Assembly (NCBI GenBank): GCA_963726315.1
Contig: CAVSBZ010000007.1
Coordinates: 496,001 to 560,000, forward strand
Direction of reading: 5' to 3'
From: FEB-25 sp963726315
GTDB lineage: Bacteria > Chloroflexota > Anaerolineae > Anaerolineales > UBA4823
DNA: 64,000 nucleotides
Position 1 is the first letter of the stretch; each line of letters begins with the position of its first letter. Made by a program: the position numbers and the translations under genes. The notes under the pieces were generated by a model, which saw only the letters and a list, made by a program, of their open reading frames with translations, had not been told where the DNA came from and did no database searches. Below, in pieces: positions 1-9,599 of the stretch.

Positions 1-1608
1 GACCACTCCGGCAAGGACGCATACCAGGAATCCAACGGATAGTCCTACCCTGGCAGCACTACTTATATGAGGAAGCGCTCTCCACAAGATGGGGAAGGCT
101 ATCACCAGCGCGACCCACAAGCCTGTGGCTGACATGCGCGTGATCGACCGGTCGACTTCATATTGAAAAAATAGTGGGAATATCAGGCTGAGAGCTACAC
201 TGATTGCTAAACCGATGGCGAATAGATTTCCATATTTGAGGTCTTTCTTGAACCCGAAAAAGATGACCGGAATGATCAGTAAAGCCGGACCGAGCTCAGC
301 CAACAATGCAGTCAGCTGACCTGGGTTTACAATTGAAAGCACCCCCAGGTGTGCAGAAAGTAATCCAGGCGGCATGCGTATGGAAAACCCGCGTGCGTTA
401 TAACTCTGGGCGGCTGCTCCTGTTATTGTGCTAATTAAATTCCGGGCAGTCTCCGTGATGAACCCACCCTGCACCAATGCGATGACGCCGCTCGTCAGAA
501 GAATGATCCCCCATTGAAGGGCGATAACCTTGGATACGGACGCAGGTAAGCGCTTTCGGTAAAGAAAAGCAATGCCAATCGCTAAAAGGATTCCCACCCA
601 GATAACCGCAAAGAGATGCTCTGCGCTCAATGCAAGTGTGGAGAAAATCAGGCTCCAAATGATCAGGCTGGCAATCGAGAAACGCCCACGTGGGAGCAGC
701 AGGAGCAGCAGGAAAACCGTCATGAACGGAAGCGCACCGGTGCTGCCCAGGTTGAAGAAAACGGGCACGAAGATCCCGTTATGAAAAGCGAATGGAAATG
801 CGACCGGTCCGCCGCCTTCGATCACCCACGAGCTGTGTAAGGCTTTAGTTAATGTTGCGGCTGTATCCAGTCCCGTCCCCACCAGATTGACCCTTTGGCT
901 GACCCAGCTTAGCCACGGGGCAGGCAGTATTAATAACAACCAGCGAGCCCCGCCAGCAAAGGTGAATAAAAAAGTACCCAACCAGGCTGCCAAACGGCTG
1001 CCGGTGACTTTACGCACCCAGATCCACCCCAGAACGAGGGTGAAGCCGATTGCCAGGGCGCGACTGAAATCCCAGGCGCTCCATGGGAAAAAGTTTCCCA
1101 GGCGCACCAGGCTGGCAGCGTATACCTGGAGGGCATAATGATAGGCAAAGTAAAATGCGGGATTAAGGTAAAAATGAGGTGGGATATCGCCAGCCGCCAT
1201 GATGGAGATGAGCGGAAGGTGCTGGTATTCATCGAATATGGATTCACCCCGCAGGATTAGAGTGAATAATATAGTAATCGCTGCCAACCCCACCAGTAGA
1301 GGAATGGCGCTTAGCTCACTTTTGTTGATTCCTGCAGGTTTTTTTGATCTCCAGGCAAATAGAAGTCCAGCTGCCAGGATCAGAATCGATGCAGCCCAAA
1401 AAGCAGCAGTTAGCGGCAAGACGTGCGCCAGAAGGTTGCTTAAACCAATAAAAATCACAAAACCGGCTGCTAATCCAGTCACAATGCGCTCGGTGCGGCG
1501 TAAACGGAAAGCGTACCTGACAAGCAGGATGCCACCCGAGGCCCACCCAGCGGAGAGCAGGAAGTAGAGAGCTAAATCAACCAGATTGTTGGTACGAAGC
1601 CAATACAT
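1..1608 (-). CDS. Polytopic membrane protein, GT-C glycosyltransferase-like (partial, cut by left edge)
   Basis: The minus frame starting with ATG at 1608 (MYWLRTNNLVDLALYFLLSA) stays open to base 1, so 536 residues are visible and the C-terminus lies outside the window. The protein is almost entirely hydrophobic helices with short basic loops. The first long non-cytoplasmic loop carries an acidic motif (IFDEYQHLPLI), the usual position of the catalytic acidic residue in GT-C lipid-sugar dependent glycosyltransferases. It is the last visible gene of the glycan cluster and starts 14 bases after the stop of the preceding polytopic gene, so co-transcription is likely. The role as a glycosyltransferase or polymerase is inferred from topology and context only. 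Confidence 0.7.
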   Translation of the reverse strand, partial: MYWLRTNNLVDLALYFLLSAGWASGGILLVRYAFRLRRTERIVTGLAAGFVIFIGLSNLLAHVLPLTAAFWAASILILAAGLLFAWRSKKPAGINKSELSAIPLLVGLAAITILFTLILRGESIFDEYQHLPLISIMAAGDIPPHFYLNPAFYFAYHYALQVYAASLVRLGNFFPWSAWDFSRALAIGFTLVLGWIWVRKVTGSRLAAWLGTFLFTFAGGARWLLLILPAPWLSWVSQRVNLVGTGLDTAATLTKALHSSWVIEGGGPVAFPFAFHNGIFVPVFFNLGSTGALPFMTVFLLLLLLPRGRFSIASLIIWSLIFSTLALSAEHLFAVIWVGILLAIGIAFLYRKRLPASVSKVIALQWGIILLTSGVIALVQGGFITETARNLISTITGAAAQSYNARGFSIRMPPGLLSAHLGVLSIVNPGQLTALLAELGPALLIIPVIFFGFKKDLKYGNLFAIGLAISVALSLIFPLFFQYEVDRSITRMSATGLWVALVIAFPILWRALPHISSAARVGLSVGFLVCVLAGVV

Positions 1609-1622
1609 AATAAAAAATCAGC

Positions 1623-3383
1623 TCATTTGCACGGTTCGGGGCGTGGGGTGTATAAAACCACGCCGACAGAATCCAATGTTGTTGCTGCCTGGTAATAACA
1701 CAATACCGGCTCGGAGACGCGCTGCACCCAGGCATCGTTCTCCTCGCCAAAGCTGTGATTTCTTCCTTGATACTGGATAACCAACGGTTCCGAAACGATC
1801 ATGTCGAAGCGCTGATTGCTGATATCCGTATCAAATGCATCCACATAGGAGCGGTTATCAGACATCGCCATTTCCATCAGGAAGACAAGCTCATCATCCG
1901 GTACCAGGGGTACATTCTTGACCTCATCGAAGGTCAACAGGTGGCGCTGGCTGATAAACAGTACTTCACCACCCTTTTTCGCAACCTGCTGGGTGGCAGT
2001 ATTGATCGTCTTCAGAGCAGCCTGGGCAGCCGCAAAATCGCGCCGCGGGATTTGACCTCCCGTGCTCAAGGTGAAATACATGGGGATGATCAGCGCACCG
2101 GCGAGGAAAATATTTTCGATGGTGCTCAAAAGTTGGCTGGGCTTTGCAGGGGTAAGCTCCTCATTATTTTCAGCCAATTTAGCTGGGTGATCGGGCTCGA
2201 AGCGATCAAAGTAAATATAACTTCCGACGACGAACAGCAGGGCTAGATATGCGTCGAGGTTGTGCAGGTTACTTCCGCCGCCAATCTTGAGGCTGACGAT
2301 CACGCCGCCGATAAAGAGCACACCCAGGATGGCAGTTAAACCTGACAGTCGGATGAGGTGAAATTCCCGCCAGCGGCGGATGAGACGGACAAGAATGAGA
2401 CCGATGATGGGCAGAGACACCAGTACGGCGCTCAATAGAATTCCCATTGGGTACGTCTGGTTGGGGAAGAGGCGGTACCACAGCAGGTCGGATGAGAAGC
2501 TGGATCCGAACCAGGGAGGTGGATTACCTGACCACTGCTGGTATGCAGATTGGCTAACGAAACCGATTCCCGTCCCTGCGAGCACCCAAACAGCCGGCGG
2601 GATGAGGTATTTGATCAGGGATTTATCCTCCACCCTGGCTTCCAACATGTATAGCGCAGAAGCCAACAATCCTGGCACTGGCAACCAGTTGATGCGGCTG
2701 ATGCCTGCCCAGACGGAGGCGATCAGTACCAGGATAAGGTTACGCCAGAAGCGCTGCCGGTTAAAGCCCCAGAGGATTAAAATCACCATAAACTGCAGGT
2801 GGTAATAGACTGGTCCCTGGAACAGGAAGATGAACCCCCACATAACCATGCTTAAAGTGATAACCAGTGGTTTTCTTCGGGCTGGTAAAGCCAACCGGCG
2901 AACCAGCAGGAAACTGGTAAGCGCGGTGGTGACGACCCACAAAACTACCTGCCAGAACCGGCTGAACCACAGCGAAGAACCAGGCACCAGGAAGGGTAGC
3001 GCTTGCAGCAGGTAGCGGGTAGGGTGAAGCACAGAGGGTGGCACGGACAGACCATACACCTGCCTGGATAACCACAGGGAGGCGTAATAATATCGGCTGC
3101 CTTCCGACCAGCCCAATGAGAATGGATAAGAAGAGACATCCGGGATAAAACTGGCGAGCTTATAGATTGAGGCATAACCCAGTGTGGTGACCAGGAATGC
3201 TGCACCCCAACCTTGGTTTGGCCATGCCTGCCGAAAAAGGAACGCTCCACCGACAGATAAGAGACAAAAAATCCCCAAGCGTACCGGAATGCTCGCGGTC
3301 AGTGTGACTGCAGGTGAAAGTACCAGCACCGGGAAAATTATGAATGAAATAATATAAAGAATGGCGAATATTTTCCGCTGCAT
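1623..3383 (-). CDS. Polytopic membrane protein, possible GT-C glycosyltransferase
   Basis: A 586-residue protein with an N-terminal membrane helix (MQRKIFAILYIISFIIF) and about a dozen transmembrane segments up to residue ~430, followed by a soluble C-terminal region of about 150 residues. The first large loop contains LGWSEGSRYYYASLW, with an acidic residue in the position typical of GT-C enzymes, and a later loop has GGGSNLHNLDAYLALL. Its ATG lies 6 bases after the stop of the LPG-synthase-TM-like gene. I do not recognise a specific family. Membership of the glycan-assembly operon suggests transfer of a sugar from a lipid carrier, or polymerisation, outside the membrane (inference). Confidence 0.7.
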   Translation of the reverse strand: MQRKIFAILYIISFIIFPVLVLSPAVTLTASIPVRLGIFCLLSVGGAFLFRQAWPNQGWGAAFLVTTLGYASIYKLASFIPDVSSYPFSLGWSEGSRYYYASLWLSRQVYGLSVPPSVLHPTRYLLQALPFLVPGSSLWFSRFWQVVLWVVTTALTSFLLVRRLALPARRKPLVITLSMVMWGFIFLFQGPVYYHLQFMVILILWGFNRQRFWRNLILVLIASVWAGISRINWLPVPGLLASALYMLEARVEDKSLIKYLIPPAVWVLAGTGIGFVSQSAYQQWSGNPPPWFGSSFSSDLLWYRLFPNQTYPMGILLSAVLVSLPIIGLILVRLIRRWREFHLIRLSGLTAILGVLFIGGVIVSLKIGGGSNLHNLDAYLALLFVVGSYIYFDRFEPDHPAKLAENNEELTPAKPSQLLSTIENIFLAGALIIPMYFTLSTGGQIPRRDFAAAQAALKTINTATQQVAKKGGEVLFISQRHLLTFDEVKNVPLVPDDELVFLMEMAMSDNRSYVDAFDTDISNQRFDMIVSEPLVIQYQGRNHSFGEENDAWVQRVSEPVLCYYQAATTLDSVGVVLYTPRPEPCK

Positions 3384-3389
3384 ATAGTC

Positions 3390-4328
3390 TTATTTATTAC
3401 CCGCGACGATATCAGGGATGAACAAGGCTCCGGGCAGGCTGGCGATCATTTGTAGCAGCCGCATCAACAGGGCCAAGGTGAGCCCAGATGCTGGAGATAG
3501 TCCGCCAACAGCCGAATAGAAAAAGGTCATTGCCAGCTCCTGCACGCCCATGCCGTTGATGGAGATGGGCAGCAGGGTAATGAAGTAAGTCGCGCTCCAT
3601 AAACCCATCACCGACCAGAAGGAGATAAGCTCGCCCATCCCAGCCAGCAGCACACTGACTGTGCCAAACGTACACAGCATGTGCACCCAGGTGAAGCCGA
3701 GGGCGCCAAGCAGTGAGCTGGGTTTTTTGAGCCAAATTTTGACTGCCTGGTTAAGTTCCTGCAAAAAACGCTTTATTCTATCTGCCAATGGGCGCACCCA
3801 TGGGATTGCCAGGGCGCTACTCGTGGTCGAAGCAGCGAGATACTGTTGGTAGACAGGGATGCCAAATGGGAGTGCCATTGCCATCCCGGTCATACCAACC
3901 AGGCGGTCTACCACCAGCGATGCCAGGCTGATTGCATTGTCGAACCCCAACCTGACTGCCCCTGCATAACGGACCACGTCTCCGCCGATGGTCGTTGGCA
4001 GGAAATTGGAAGCGAACAGCATAGCGAAGGTCAGGCGGATGGATTGAGGCGGAGTAATTCCCGTTCCTGCGGAGTGCATTAATACGTGCCAGCGACCGGC
4101 AACTGCCAGCCTTGAGACCATCACCAGGATGAGTGCTACAACAAATCGCCACCAGGCGATCTGCCGAAGGGCGACCGCGATTGCCGCCCACCCTTGTTGA
4201 CTCAATAAATAGATCAGCAGCCCTAACGCAAGCAGTGTGCCGACCCAGCGCAGCCACGAGGGGTGAGCTTTTTTCGCTGCACCTTTTTCTGGTGGAGTGT
4301 CTGTCTGATAAGTCAGGTTTTCGCTCAG
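3390..4328 (-). CDS. Lysylphosphatidylglycerol synthase TM region / UPF0104-type membrane protein
   Basis: Hallmarks of the LPG_synthase_TM family are present: SRLAVAGRWHVLMHSAG, FLPTTIGGDVVRYAG and LLPISINGMGVQELAMTF. With the only ATG/GTG/TTG available (TTG at 4205) the protein would have 271 residues and lack its first helix. The frame is open further upstream. A CTG at 4328-4326 overlaps the TGA of gmd (CTGA) and is preceded by a GGAGG 4 bases away. Starting there gives 312 residues, close to the family norm, and restores the helix VGTLLALGLLIYLL. I therefore annotate the CTG start. The family includes integral membrane proteins that synthesise or move lipids. Here a role in glycolipid handling is likely from context. 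Confidence 0.8.
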   Translation of the reverse strand: MSENLTYQTDTPPEKGAAKKAHPSWLRWVGTLLALGLLIYLLSQQGWAAIAVALRQIAWWRFVVALILVMVSRLAVAGRWHVLMHSAGTGITPPQSIRLTFAMLFASNFLPTTIGGDVVRYAGAVRLGFDNAISLASLVVDRLVGMTGMAMALPFGIPVYQQYLAASTTSSALAIPWVRPLADRIKRFLQELNQAVKIWLKKPSSLLGALGFTWVHMLCTFGTVSVLLAGMGELISFWSVMGLWSATYFITLLPISINGMGVQELAMTFFYSAVGGLSPASGLTLALLMRLLQMIASLPGALFIPDIVAGNK

Positions 4329-5293
4329 GTAACCTCCCCCCCAAGGTGTTTCAGGTCAGCGTCCACCATCATCTCGGCTAATCCATCGAAGTCGATCTTT
4401 GGCGACCAACCGAGAGACTGGCGCACCCTGGTGGAGTCGGCAACCAGCAGGTCCACCTCTGCCGGTCGGATAAAGCGGGGATCCTGGACGACGTAATCAT
4501 GATAATCAAGATCGAGGTAACAAAAAACCTTTTCACAAAATTCACGCACGGTGTGTGTTTCCCCGGTGCCCACGACATAATCCACCGGCTGATCATTTTG
4601 GAGCATGCGCCACATGGCATCCACATAATCACCGGCAAAACCCCAATCACGGCGCGCTTCCAGGTTGCCGAGGTGCAGGTCTTTTGCCAATCCCAGCTTG
4701 ATCCGTACCGCGCCATAGGTGATCTTGCGGGTGACGAATTCCGTCCCGCGGCGGGGGCTTTCGTGGTTGAATAGAATTCCGGAAACCGCGAACAGGTTAT
4801 ACGATTCACGGTAATTGACCGTGATCCAATGCCCGTAGACCTTAGCAACACCGTAGGGGCTACGGGGGTAAAACGGAGTGGTCTCTCGTTGGGGCACTTC
4901 GTGCACTTTGCCAAACATCTCGCTCGAGGAAGCCTGGTAATACCGCGTTTTTGGGCTGAGCAGGCGGATGGCCTCCAGCATACGTGTAACGCCGAGGGCG
5001 GTGACTTCACCTGTGAGCACAGGCTGGTTCCACGAGGTGGGCACAAAGGATTGCGCGGCGAGGTTATATACTTCATCAGGTTTAAACTGCTCGATAAGGT
5101 CCATCAAAGAGCTCTGGTCGTGGAGATCTCCCTGGATGATATCTATTTGGTCCTGGATATGCTGGATGCGCTCGAAGGTTACCACGCTGGAACGACGCAT
5201 CATTCCAATCACGCGATAACCTTTAGACAATAATAGCTCAGCCAGATAAGATCCATCCTGACCGGTAACTCCGGTGATGATTGCTGTCGGCAC
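4325..5293 (-). CDS. gmd: GDP-mannose 4,6-dehydratase
   Basis: A 322-residue extended short-chain dehydrogenase. It shows the NAD(P)-binding start TGVTGQDGSYLAELLLSKGY, the GMD-specific SSSEMFG, the catalytic YGVAKVYGHW (Tyr-x3-Lys), the substrate loop NHESPRRGTEFVTRKIT and the ARRDWGFAGDYV motif. It converts GDP-D-mannose to GDP-4-keto-6-deoxymannose, the precursor of GDP-fucose, GDP-rhamnose and related deoxysugars. The start is GTG at 5293. No partner reductase (RMD or GMER type) is visible nearby, so the final sugar cannot be named. Its stop overlaps the proposed CTG start of the following membrane protein, indicating translational coupling. Confidence 0.95.
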   Translation of the reverse strand: MPTAIITGVTGQDGSYLAELLLSKGYRVIGMMRRSSVVTFERIQHIQDQIDIIQGDLHDQSSLMDLIEQFKPDEVYNLAAQSFVPTSWNQPVLTGEVTALGVTRMLEAIRLLSPKTRYYQASSSEMFGKVHEVPQRETTPFYPRSPYGVAKVYGHWITVNYRESYNLFAVSGILFNHESPRRGTEFVTRKITYGAVRIKLGLAKDLHLGNLEARRDWGFAGDYVDAMWRMLQNDQPVDYVVGTGETHTVREFCEKVFCYLDLDYHDYVVQDPRFIRPAEVDLLVADSTRVRQSLGWSPKIDFDGLAEMMVDADLKHLGGEVT

Positions 5294-5330
5294 GCTTATT
5301 CTCCTAATATCTCAATATTCAATGACTGAA

Positions 5331-6944
5331 TTATAAACTAAATTCCCCGGAAGACGACTTCGGCTTATGGACCTTATCCCAGATCAGCCCACCCAACAGG
5401 ATGGACCCGCATACTAGCAGGGTAAGCAGCGACATCCACTTGATATCCAGGTGGAAGATTCCCGGGTAATAACGCCCGATATACCATTCGGTAAAAAATC
5501 CAACGAAGACCAGCTCGACCGCCAACCAGCGGTAAAGCCAGGCATCTTTACGCGAGCGTGCCCATTCCCATGCCCAGGCTGCCAACACCACCTGCCATAC
5601 GAGGAGAATTGCCCGGTAGCGGGGGTTATCCCACTGGTCTGCACCGGCATTGAGTGCAGATACCATAATCCAGGCCCAATTGACCAGGCTGATCCAAATC
5701 AGCTGGTAGCGGCGCGTTTCCTGACGACTGCGCAGTACACCGAAAGTACCGTAGATCAGGAAAAGCACCAGTGTATACCAGCCAGCTGCGCGCAAGAAAC
5801 CAATGATGCGTAACATCGGCTGGGCACCAGGGTCACCAACAACCGCGGGTAGGACGGGTTGGGCGATCCCATAGATTAAAATAATCAGCCAGCGCCACTG
5901 CTCACCGATGCTGGTTATCAGGCTTTGAAATATCCCTGAGTTCCGCTCGAGCAAGTAACTTTGGAAGGTGAAGTTATTCTTGAACCAGGTTTGGTAGACA
6001 CTCAACACCCCGGTACCTTGCAGCGAGGGCAGATTTACCAGCACCGAGCTTGCCACCAGCATTCCAATCAGGAGAATCCCGAGCGACAGGACGATGATCA
6101 GGATTGTCCGACGCTGCTGGAGGGAACGCAACGTAATTGGATCGAAGAACCAGGCCCCCATCAAAATGATTAATGAGATAACTGCCACCAGGGGTTGAAT
6201 GGGCAGCATGATTAATCCGGAGAGGATGATCCACAGCCAGCCCGAATTCTTCCCTGCCTGGATTTCTGTCAGCCCGAAGAAGGCAACTGCGACCATCGGG
6301 ATGATGATCGCTTCCCGCATTTGCGTACTGCCCAACAGAATGCTCTCAGGATATAAAGCAAAGATCCAGGCAGCAAGCAAGGCAGTCTTATCGCCAAACC
6401 ATCTGCTGGTCGCTTTCCATAAAGTCAACACACCCACTGCAGACGCAACCGCGTTCAGGATAAGAATCAGGATGGGGCGGTGGGCATCTGGGCTGACGAA
6501 GCGGTAAATAAACGCGCTGATGGCAAGCAGGCCGCCATATTGGTCTCCTGAGAAGCGACTGGAGAATGCAGAACCCAATGACTCGCCTGAGGTTGCCAGG
6601 TCCCACGCCTGGTTGTCGCGAATAGACGAATCTGTGTAGAAATAGCCGGCATGGTGTTCCGCGTTATCCTGGTAGCCGAAAAGCGGCAGCAGCAGGGTCA
6701 GGGCGACACCGATTCCCAGCCGGAGGAAGAAAGCGATCAAGGCAATCTTTGTGACGCCACGGCTGGCGTCAACTGCCTTACTCACCCCGTAAATACAGAT
6801 CGCTGATAGTCCAAGCAGGATGGAATACGCAATCCCGCCCCTGAATGGCAGTCCGCTTTTATCCACCAAAGTTAGCAGGGCAGCGAGGCTCAATACCCCA
6901 ATCATCGTGATCCAGAATACTTTGGAAAACCTTATTGTCTTCAT
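5331..6944 (-). CDS. Polytopic membrane protein, GT39/GT-C-like
   Basis: About 537 residues with roughly twelve hydrophobic segments. I choose ATG at 6944 (MKTIRFSKVFWITMIGVLSL) because it lies one base after the TGA of the upstream gene. An upstream in-frame start at 6977 would overlap that gene by 32 bases. The first outer loop is rich in acidic residues (FYTDSSIRDNQAWDLATSG), as in dolichyl-phosphate-mannose transferase-like enzymes, and is followed by a long series of helices and a short cytoplasmic tail. It sits between another GT-C-like protein and gmd in the same operon. Which sugar or carrier it uses cannot be read from the sequence. Confidence 0.75.
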   Translation of the reverse strand: MKTIRFSKVFWITMIGVLSLAALLTLVDKSGLPFRGGIAYSILLGLSAICIYGVSKAVDASRGVTKIALIAFFLRLGIGVALTLLLPLFGYQDNAEHHAGYFYTDSSIRDNQAWDLATSGESLGSAFSSRFSGDQYGGLLAISAFIYRFVSPDAHRPILILILNAVASAVGVLTLWKATSRWFGDKTALLAAWIFALYPESILLGSTQMREAIIIPMVAVAFFGLTEIQAGKNSGWLWIILSGLIMLPIQPLVAVISLIILMGAWFFDPITLRSLQQRRTILIIVLSLGILLIGMLVASSVLVNLPSLQGTGVLSVYQTWFKNNFTFQSYLLERNSGIFQSLITSIGEQWRWLIILIYGIAQPVLPAVVGDPGAQPMLRIIGFLRAAGWYTLVLFLIYGTFGVLRSRQETRRYQLIWISLVNWAWIMVSALNAGADQWDNPRYRAILLVWQVVLAAWAWEWARSRKDAWLYRWLAVELVFVGFFTEWYIGRYYPGIFHLDIKWMSLLTLLVCGSILLGGLIWDKVHKPKSSSGEFSL

Positions 6945-6945
6945 A

Positions 6946-8409
6946 TCAGGGACGCTGAAGGCTTTGAGATAAATCAAGAGGGGTAGGGTTTGGAGAGATA
7001 GCCCGATTTTTGGTCATGCTGTGGTAGATGAAGACGGTCACCCATAGAACCACCATGGATTGCAGCGGTACCAGGAAGCGAGGATTATCACCATGGTCAA
7101 TCAGGGTTTGCAGGATGGAGGCGATCCAGATATTACCCAGCAACATCCACAGAAATGCGCCCACGGGAGGGTGAATATGGGGGATATGCAGTGGGGATGG
7201 TTTTCGGCGTAAGGCAAATAAACACTCGATAAGGGCAAATGCGATCGAAGAGAAGATAAATACTAGGTTGCACAGGAAGAGCAGTCCCCGTTCAAGCAGG
7301 ACGAGGAACCTGACACCCCCCGCGAGCCAGTGATAGCGCACTGCATCTGCGGACCAATAGACGGGGACACGCCAGAACATCCACCAACCCGAGATCGCAT
7401 TTTTAATATATTGCATAGGATGATGCAGGATAAGGTCAACTGAAATGCGCGCCAGGACTCTCGAGAGGGCATAAAAACTATACCCCGAAACTTTGCTCAT
7501 CTCGGGGATGGCATCCCAGATGGCATTGGTCTGGGTGCCAAACTCGGCAATTTGGGCATCGCGATATTTGATATAGGTATCCCGCAAGGAAGCATATTCG
7601 TCGGGTACATATTCGAAGTAATTCCCAGTGTGTTGGATCAGGTTGTATCCCGTCATGGTGGTGATGGCCCATTCACCAAAGTTCTTATGGATAAAAGTAA
7701 CCCAACCCCCCAAGAGCAGGAATACTGGGAGAAGAAATGCAAGTCCAATTCCCAGGTGCGGAACCCTGCGGACAGGCCGGTGATCATCGGCGGTATCTTC
7801 CTCAGCGGGATTTCTAACCTGTAGAGAAGTGAGCTTGGGCTCGATCCACAGGAACAGCAGCAGGTAGAACGGCAGGTAGATGAATAACGGTCTTACCAGG
7901 AGCGTTGCGGTAGAAGATAATCCCAACACAAACCCCAGCCATGGTCGGCGATATTGGGGGTATAAAAGCCAAACCAACACACCAGCCATGGTCAAGGTCA
8001 TCAGGAAGGTGGTCAGTGATTCGGTAAGCAGGTTGGATTCAAAAAAGAGCTGTCCCAGGTTGAGAGTATGGGCGAGGGCGAGTAGTCCCCCCAACCAGGG
8101 TTTGTCCGTCAGCTTCCAACCCATAAAAAATATGAGCAAGGTGGTAATGGATCCCAACAGGAGCTGAGCCAGCCAAACGTGTTGATCACTGCCTACCAGG
8201 GCTAAAAAGACCGGATAACCGGGTGTGCGCGTGCCATCATAACCGGCAAATCCGTGTAACACCGTTTCTGCCAGTCGTCGGTAGCTGGGAGTGTCACCAT
8301 AGGAAGCTGGTTGGTAGAACAGGATGGTGAGCAGCCGGAGCAGGAATGCTGCAGTAGAAACGATGATCAACCAGGCGATGGGTGACGAAGCGTATCTTCT
8401 AAGGTTCAT
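6946..8409 (-). CDS. Polytopic membrane protein, GT39-like glycosyltransferase
   Basis: I choose ATG at 8409 (MNLRRYASSPIAWLIIVSTA), which overlaps the end of the GT4 gene by 11 bases. A longer in-frame start at 8547 would lie deep inside that gene. The protein has about 487 residues, many transmembrane helices, and a first outer loop with SYGDTPSYRRLAETVL, where the Asp fits the GT-C catalytic position, followed by DGTRTPGYPVFLALVG, common in ArnT/GT39-like proteins of Anaerolineae. A large soluble loop follows the middle helices (EFGTQTNAIWDAIPEMSKVS). Predicted to transfer a sugar from a polyprenyl carrier on the outer face of the membrane (inference). Confidence 0.8.
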   Translation of the reverse strand: MNLRRYASSPIAWLIIVSTAAFLLRLLTILFYQPASYGDTPSYRRLAETVLHGFAGYDGTRTPGYPVFLALVGSDQHVWLAQLLLGSITTLLIFFMGWKLTDKPWLGGLLALAHTLNLGQLFFESNLLTESLTTFLMTLTMAGVLVWLLYPQYRRPWLGFVLGLSSTATLLVRPLFIYLPFYLLLFLWIEPKLTSLQVRNPAEEDTADDHRPVRRVPHLGIGLAFLLPVFLLLGGWVTFIHKNFGEWAITTMTGYNLIQHTGNYFEYVPDEYASLRDTYIKYRDAQIAEFGTQTNAIWDAIPEMSKVSGYSFYALSRVLARISVDLILHHPMQYIKNAISGWWMFWRVPVYWSADAVRYHWLAGGVRFLVLLERGLLFLCNLVFIFSSIAFALIECLFALRRKPSPLHIPHIHPPVGAFLWMLLGNIWIASILQTLIDHGDNPRFLVPLQSMVVLWVTVFIYHSMTKNRAISPNPTPLDLSQSLQRP

Positions 8410-9577
8410 TGGCAACGATACCGCCTGTGGAAGGAAATCCTGTTTGATTTGGGAAGCCTTCAAGTGCTTTATGAGCCCGTTCCAACCAGGTATACTGCTG
8501 GATATCCTTCCAGGCTTGAGCAGCCAATGACCTGCGCTTCTCTTCATCCAGGATTAAATCTCCTAATGCTACCGACCAGGCTTCAATGTCTTGTGCAGGG
8601 CAAAGCACGGCATTCGAAGGGTTCAAGACCTCGCGAATGACGGGTAGATCACTGGAGATGATTGCCCGTTGGCAGGCCATATACTCAAACATTTTCATCG
8701 GGCTGGCGTAAGTGGATGAATTTCCACCGCTGCTACCGGTGATCATCCTTTCGTACGGCATTAACAAAATATCTGCAGCTGCCTGATATAACGGGAGCTG
8801 CTCGTTTCTGATGAATCCGGTCAGGGTGATATTCGTTAGATGATTACCTGCCATGTGCTCGCGCCACGTTTTTACATCCTGTTCATTACCGCCTACCCAT
8901 AAAAAATTGATGTTAGGGAAACAGCTGGCAAGCTCGGTAAGCAGTGCCATACCCCGCCCCGGATATAGATGACCGGTATAGCCAACTGTCAGCGTGGGTG
9001 GCAGGTTGAGCAGGGTGCGTGCTGTCGCTGAGTTGGGTAGGTTGGAATAACGCTCCAAATCCACTCCATTGGGAGCAATCTGAAGGACGCCCTGGTGATC
9101 AAGATTGGTATTAAATTTTTCATGCAGGATATTCGCCAGAGCTTGGGTGATGGTCAACAGGCGTTTTTTCCCAGGGGTCTTCTGAAACAGGCGGAATAAT
9201 GTTGGACCAAACCTACCTTCGGGAGGACCGTGCAGCTCGATTATCACCGGCAGGCGTGCCAGAAGAGAAAATATCCCGGCTTGCAGGAACCACACATAGG
9301 TGAGATCCGCATTTATGTGCCGGGCCATGCGCACTGCATGCCAGGCGAAATCATAGCGATGTAAACCGGGTGGGGAAGACAACCAGTCAATCGAAAATTG
9401 TGTATTAAGACCATAAAAAGAGACCAGGTCCGTCTCATTAAGTGGATGCTTGTGCCTGGGTACAAATAGATGGACTTCGTGCCCCAATTGGCTGATAGCC
9501 TGGCAGGCTTTCATCATTTGAATGCTGTTTGCCGTGGTAGAGGGTACCATTGAAGCAGAAATACAGGCTACTTTCAT
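8399..9577 (-). CDS. Glycosyltransferase family 4 (GT-B fold)
   Basis: A cytosolic GT4 glycosyltransferase of about 392 residues. The N-terminal Rossmann half begins MKVACISASMVPSTTANSIQ. The C-terminal half has NGVDLERYSNLP, VGYTGHLYPGRGMALL and the nucleotide-sugar binding region ending SPMKMFEYMACQRAIISSD, with the conserved Glu. I prefer ATG 9577 over the TTG at 9589 because homologous proteins begin at MKVA. It would add a hexose to a growing lipid-linked oligosaccharide. It lies directly downstream of the flippase gene and upstream of two GT-C-like genes, consistent with one glycan-assembly operon. The donor sugar is not predictable. Confidence 0.9.
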   Translation of the reverse strand: MKVACISASMVPSTTANSIQMMKACQAISQLGHEVHLFVPRHKHPLNETDLVSFYGLNTQFSIDWLSSPPGLHRYDFAWHAVRMARHINADLTYVWFLQAGIFSLLARLPVIIELHGPPEGRFGPTLFRLFQKTPGKKRLLTITQALANILHEKFNTNLDHQGVLQIAPNGVDLERYSNLPNSATARTLLNLPPTLTVGYTGHLYPGRGMALLTELASCFPNINFLWVGGNEQDVKTWREHMAGNHLTNITLTGFIRNEQLPLYQAAADILLMPYERMITGSSGGNSSTYASPMKMFEYMACQRAIISSDLPVIREVLNPSNAVLCPAQDIEAWSVALGDLILDEEKRRSLAAQAWKDIQQYTWLERAHKALEGFPNQTGFPSTGGIVANEP

Positions 9578-9599
9578 AGGCTTATCCAATTAAGGATCA

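Noticed and set aside
1199..1567. Plus-strand frame of 122 codons
   Set aside because: It lies opposite the long minus-strand polytopic gene and has a basic, repetitive translation typical of an antisense shadow.
6199..6507. Plus-strand frame of 102 codons
   Set aside because: Shadow of the GT-C-like membrane gene on the other strand; no ribosome site.
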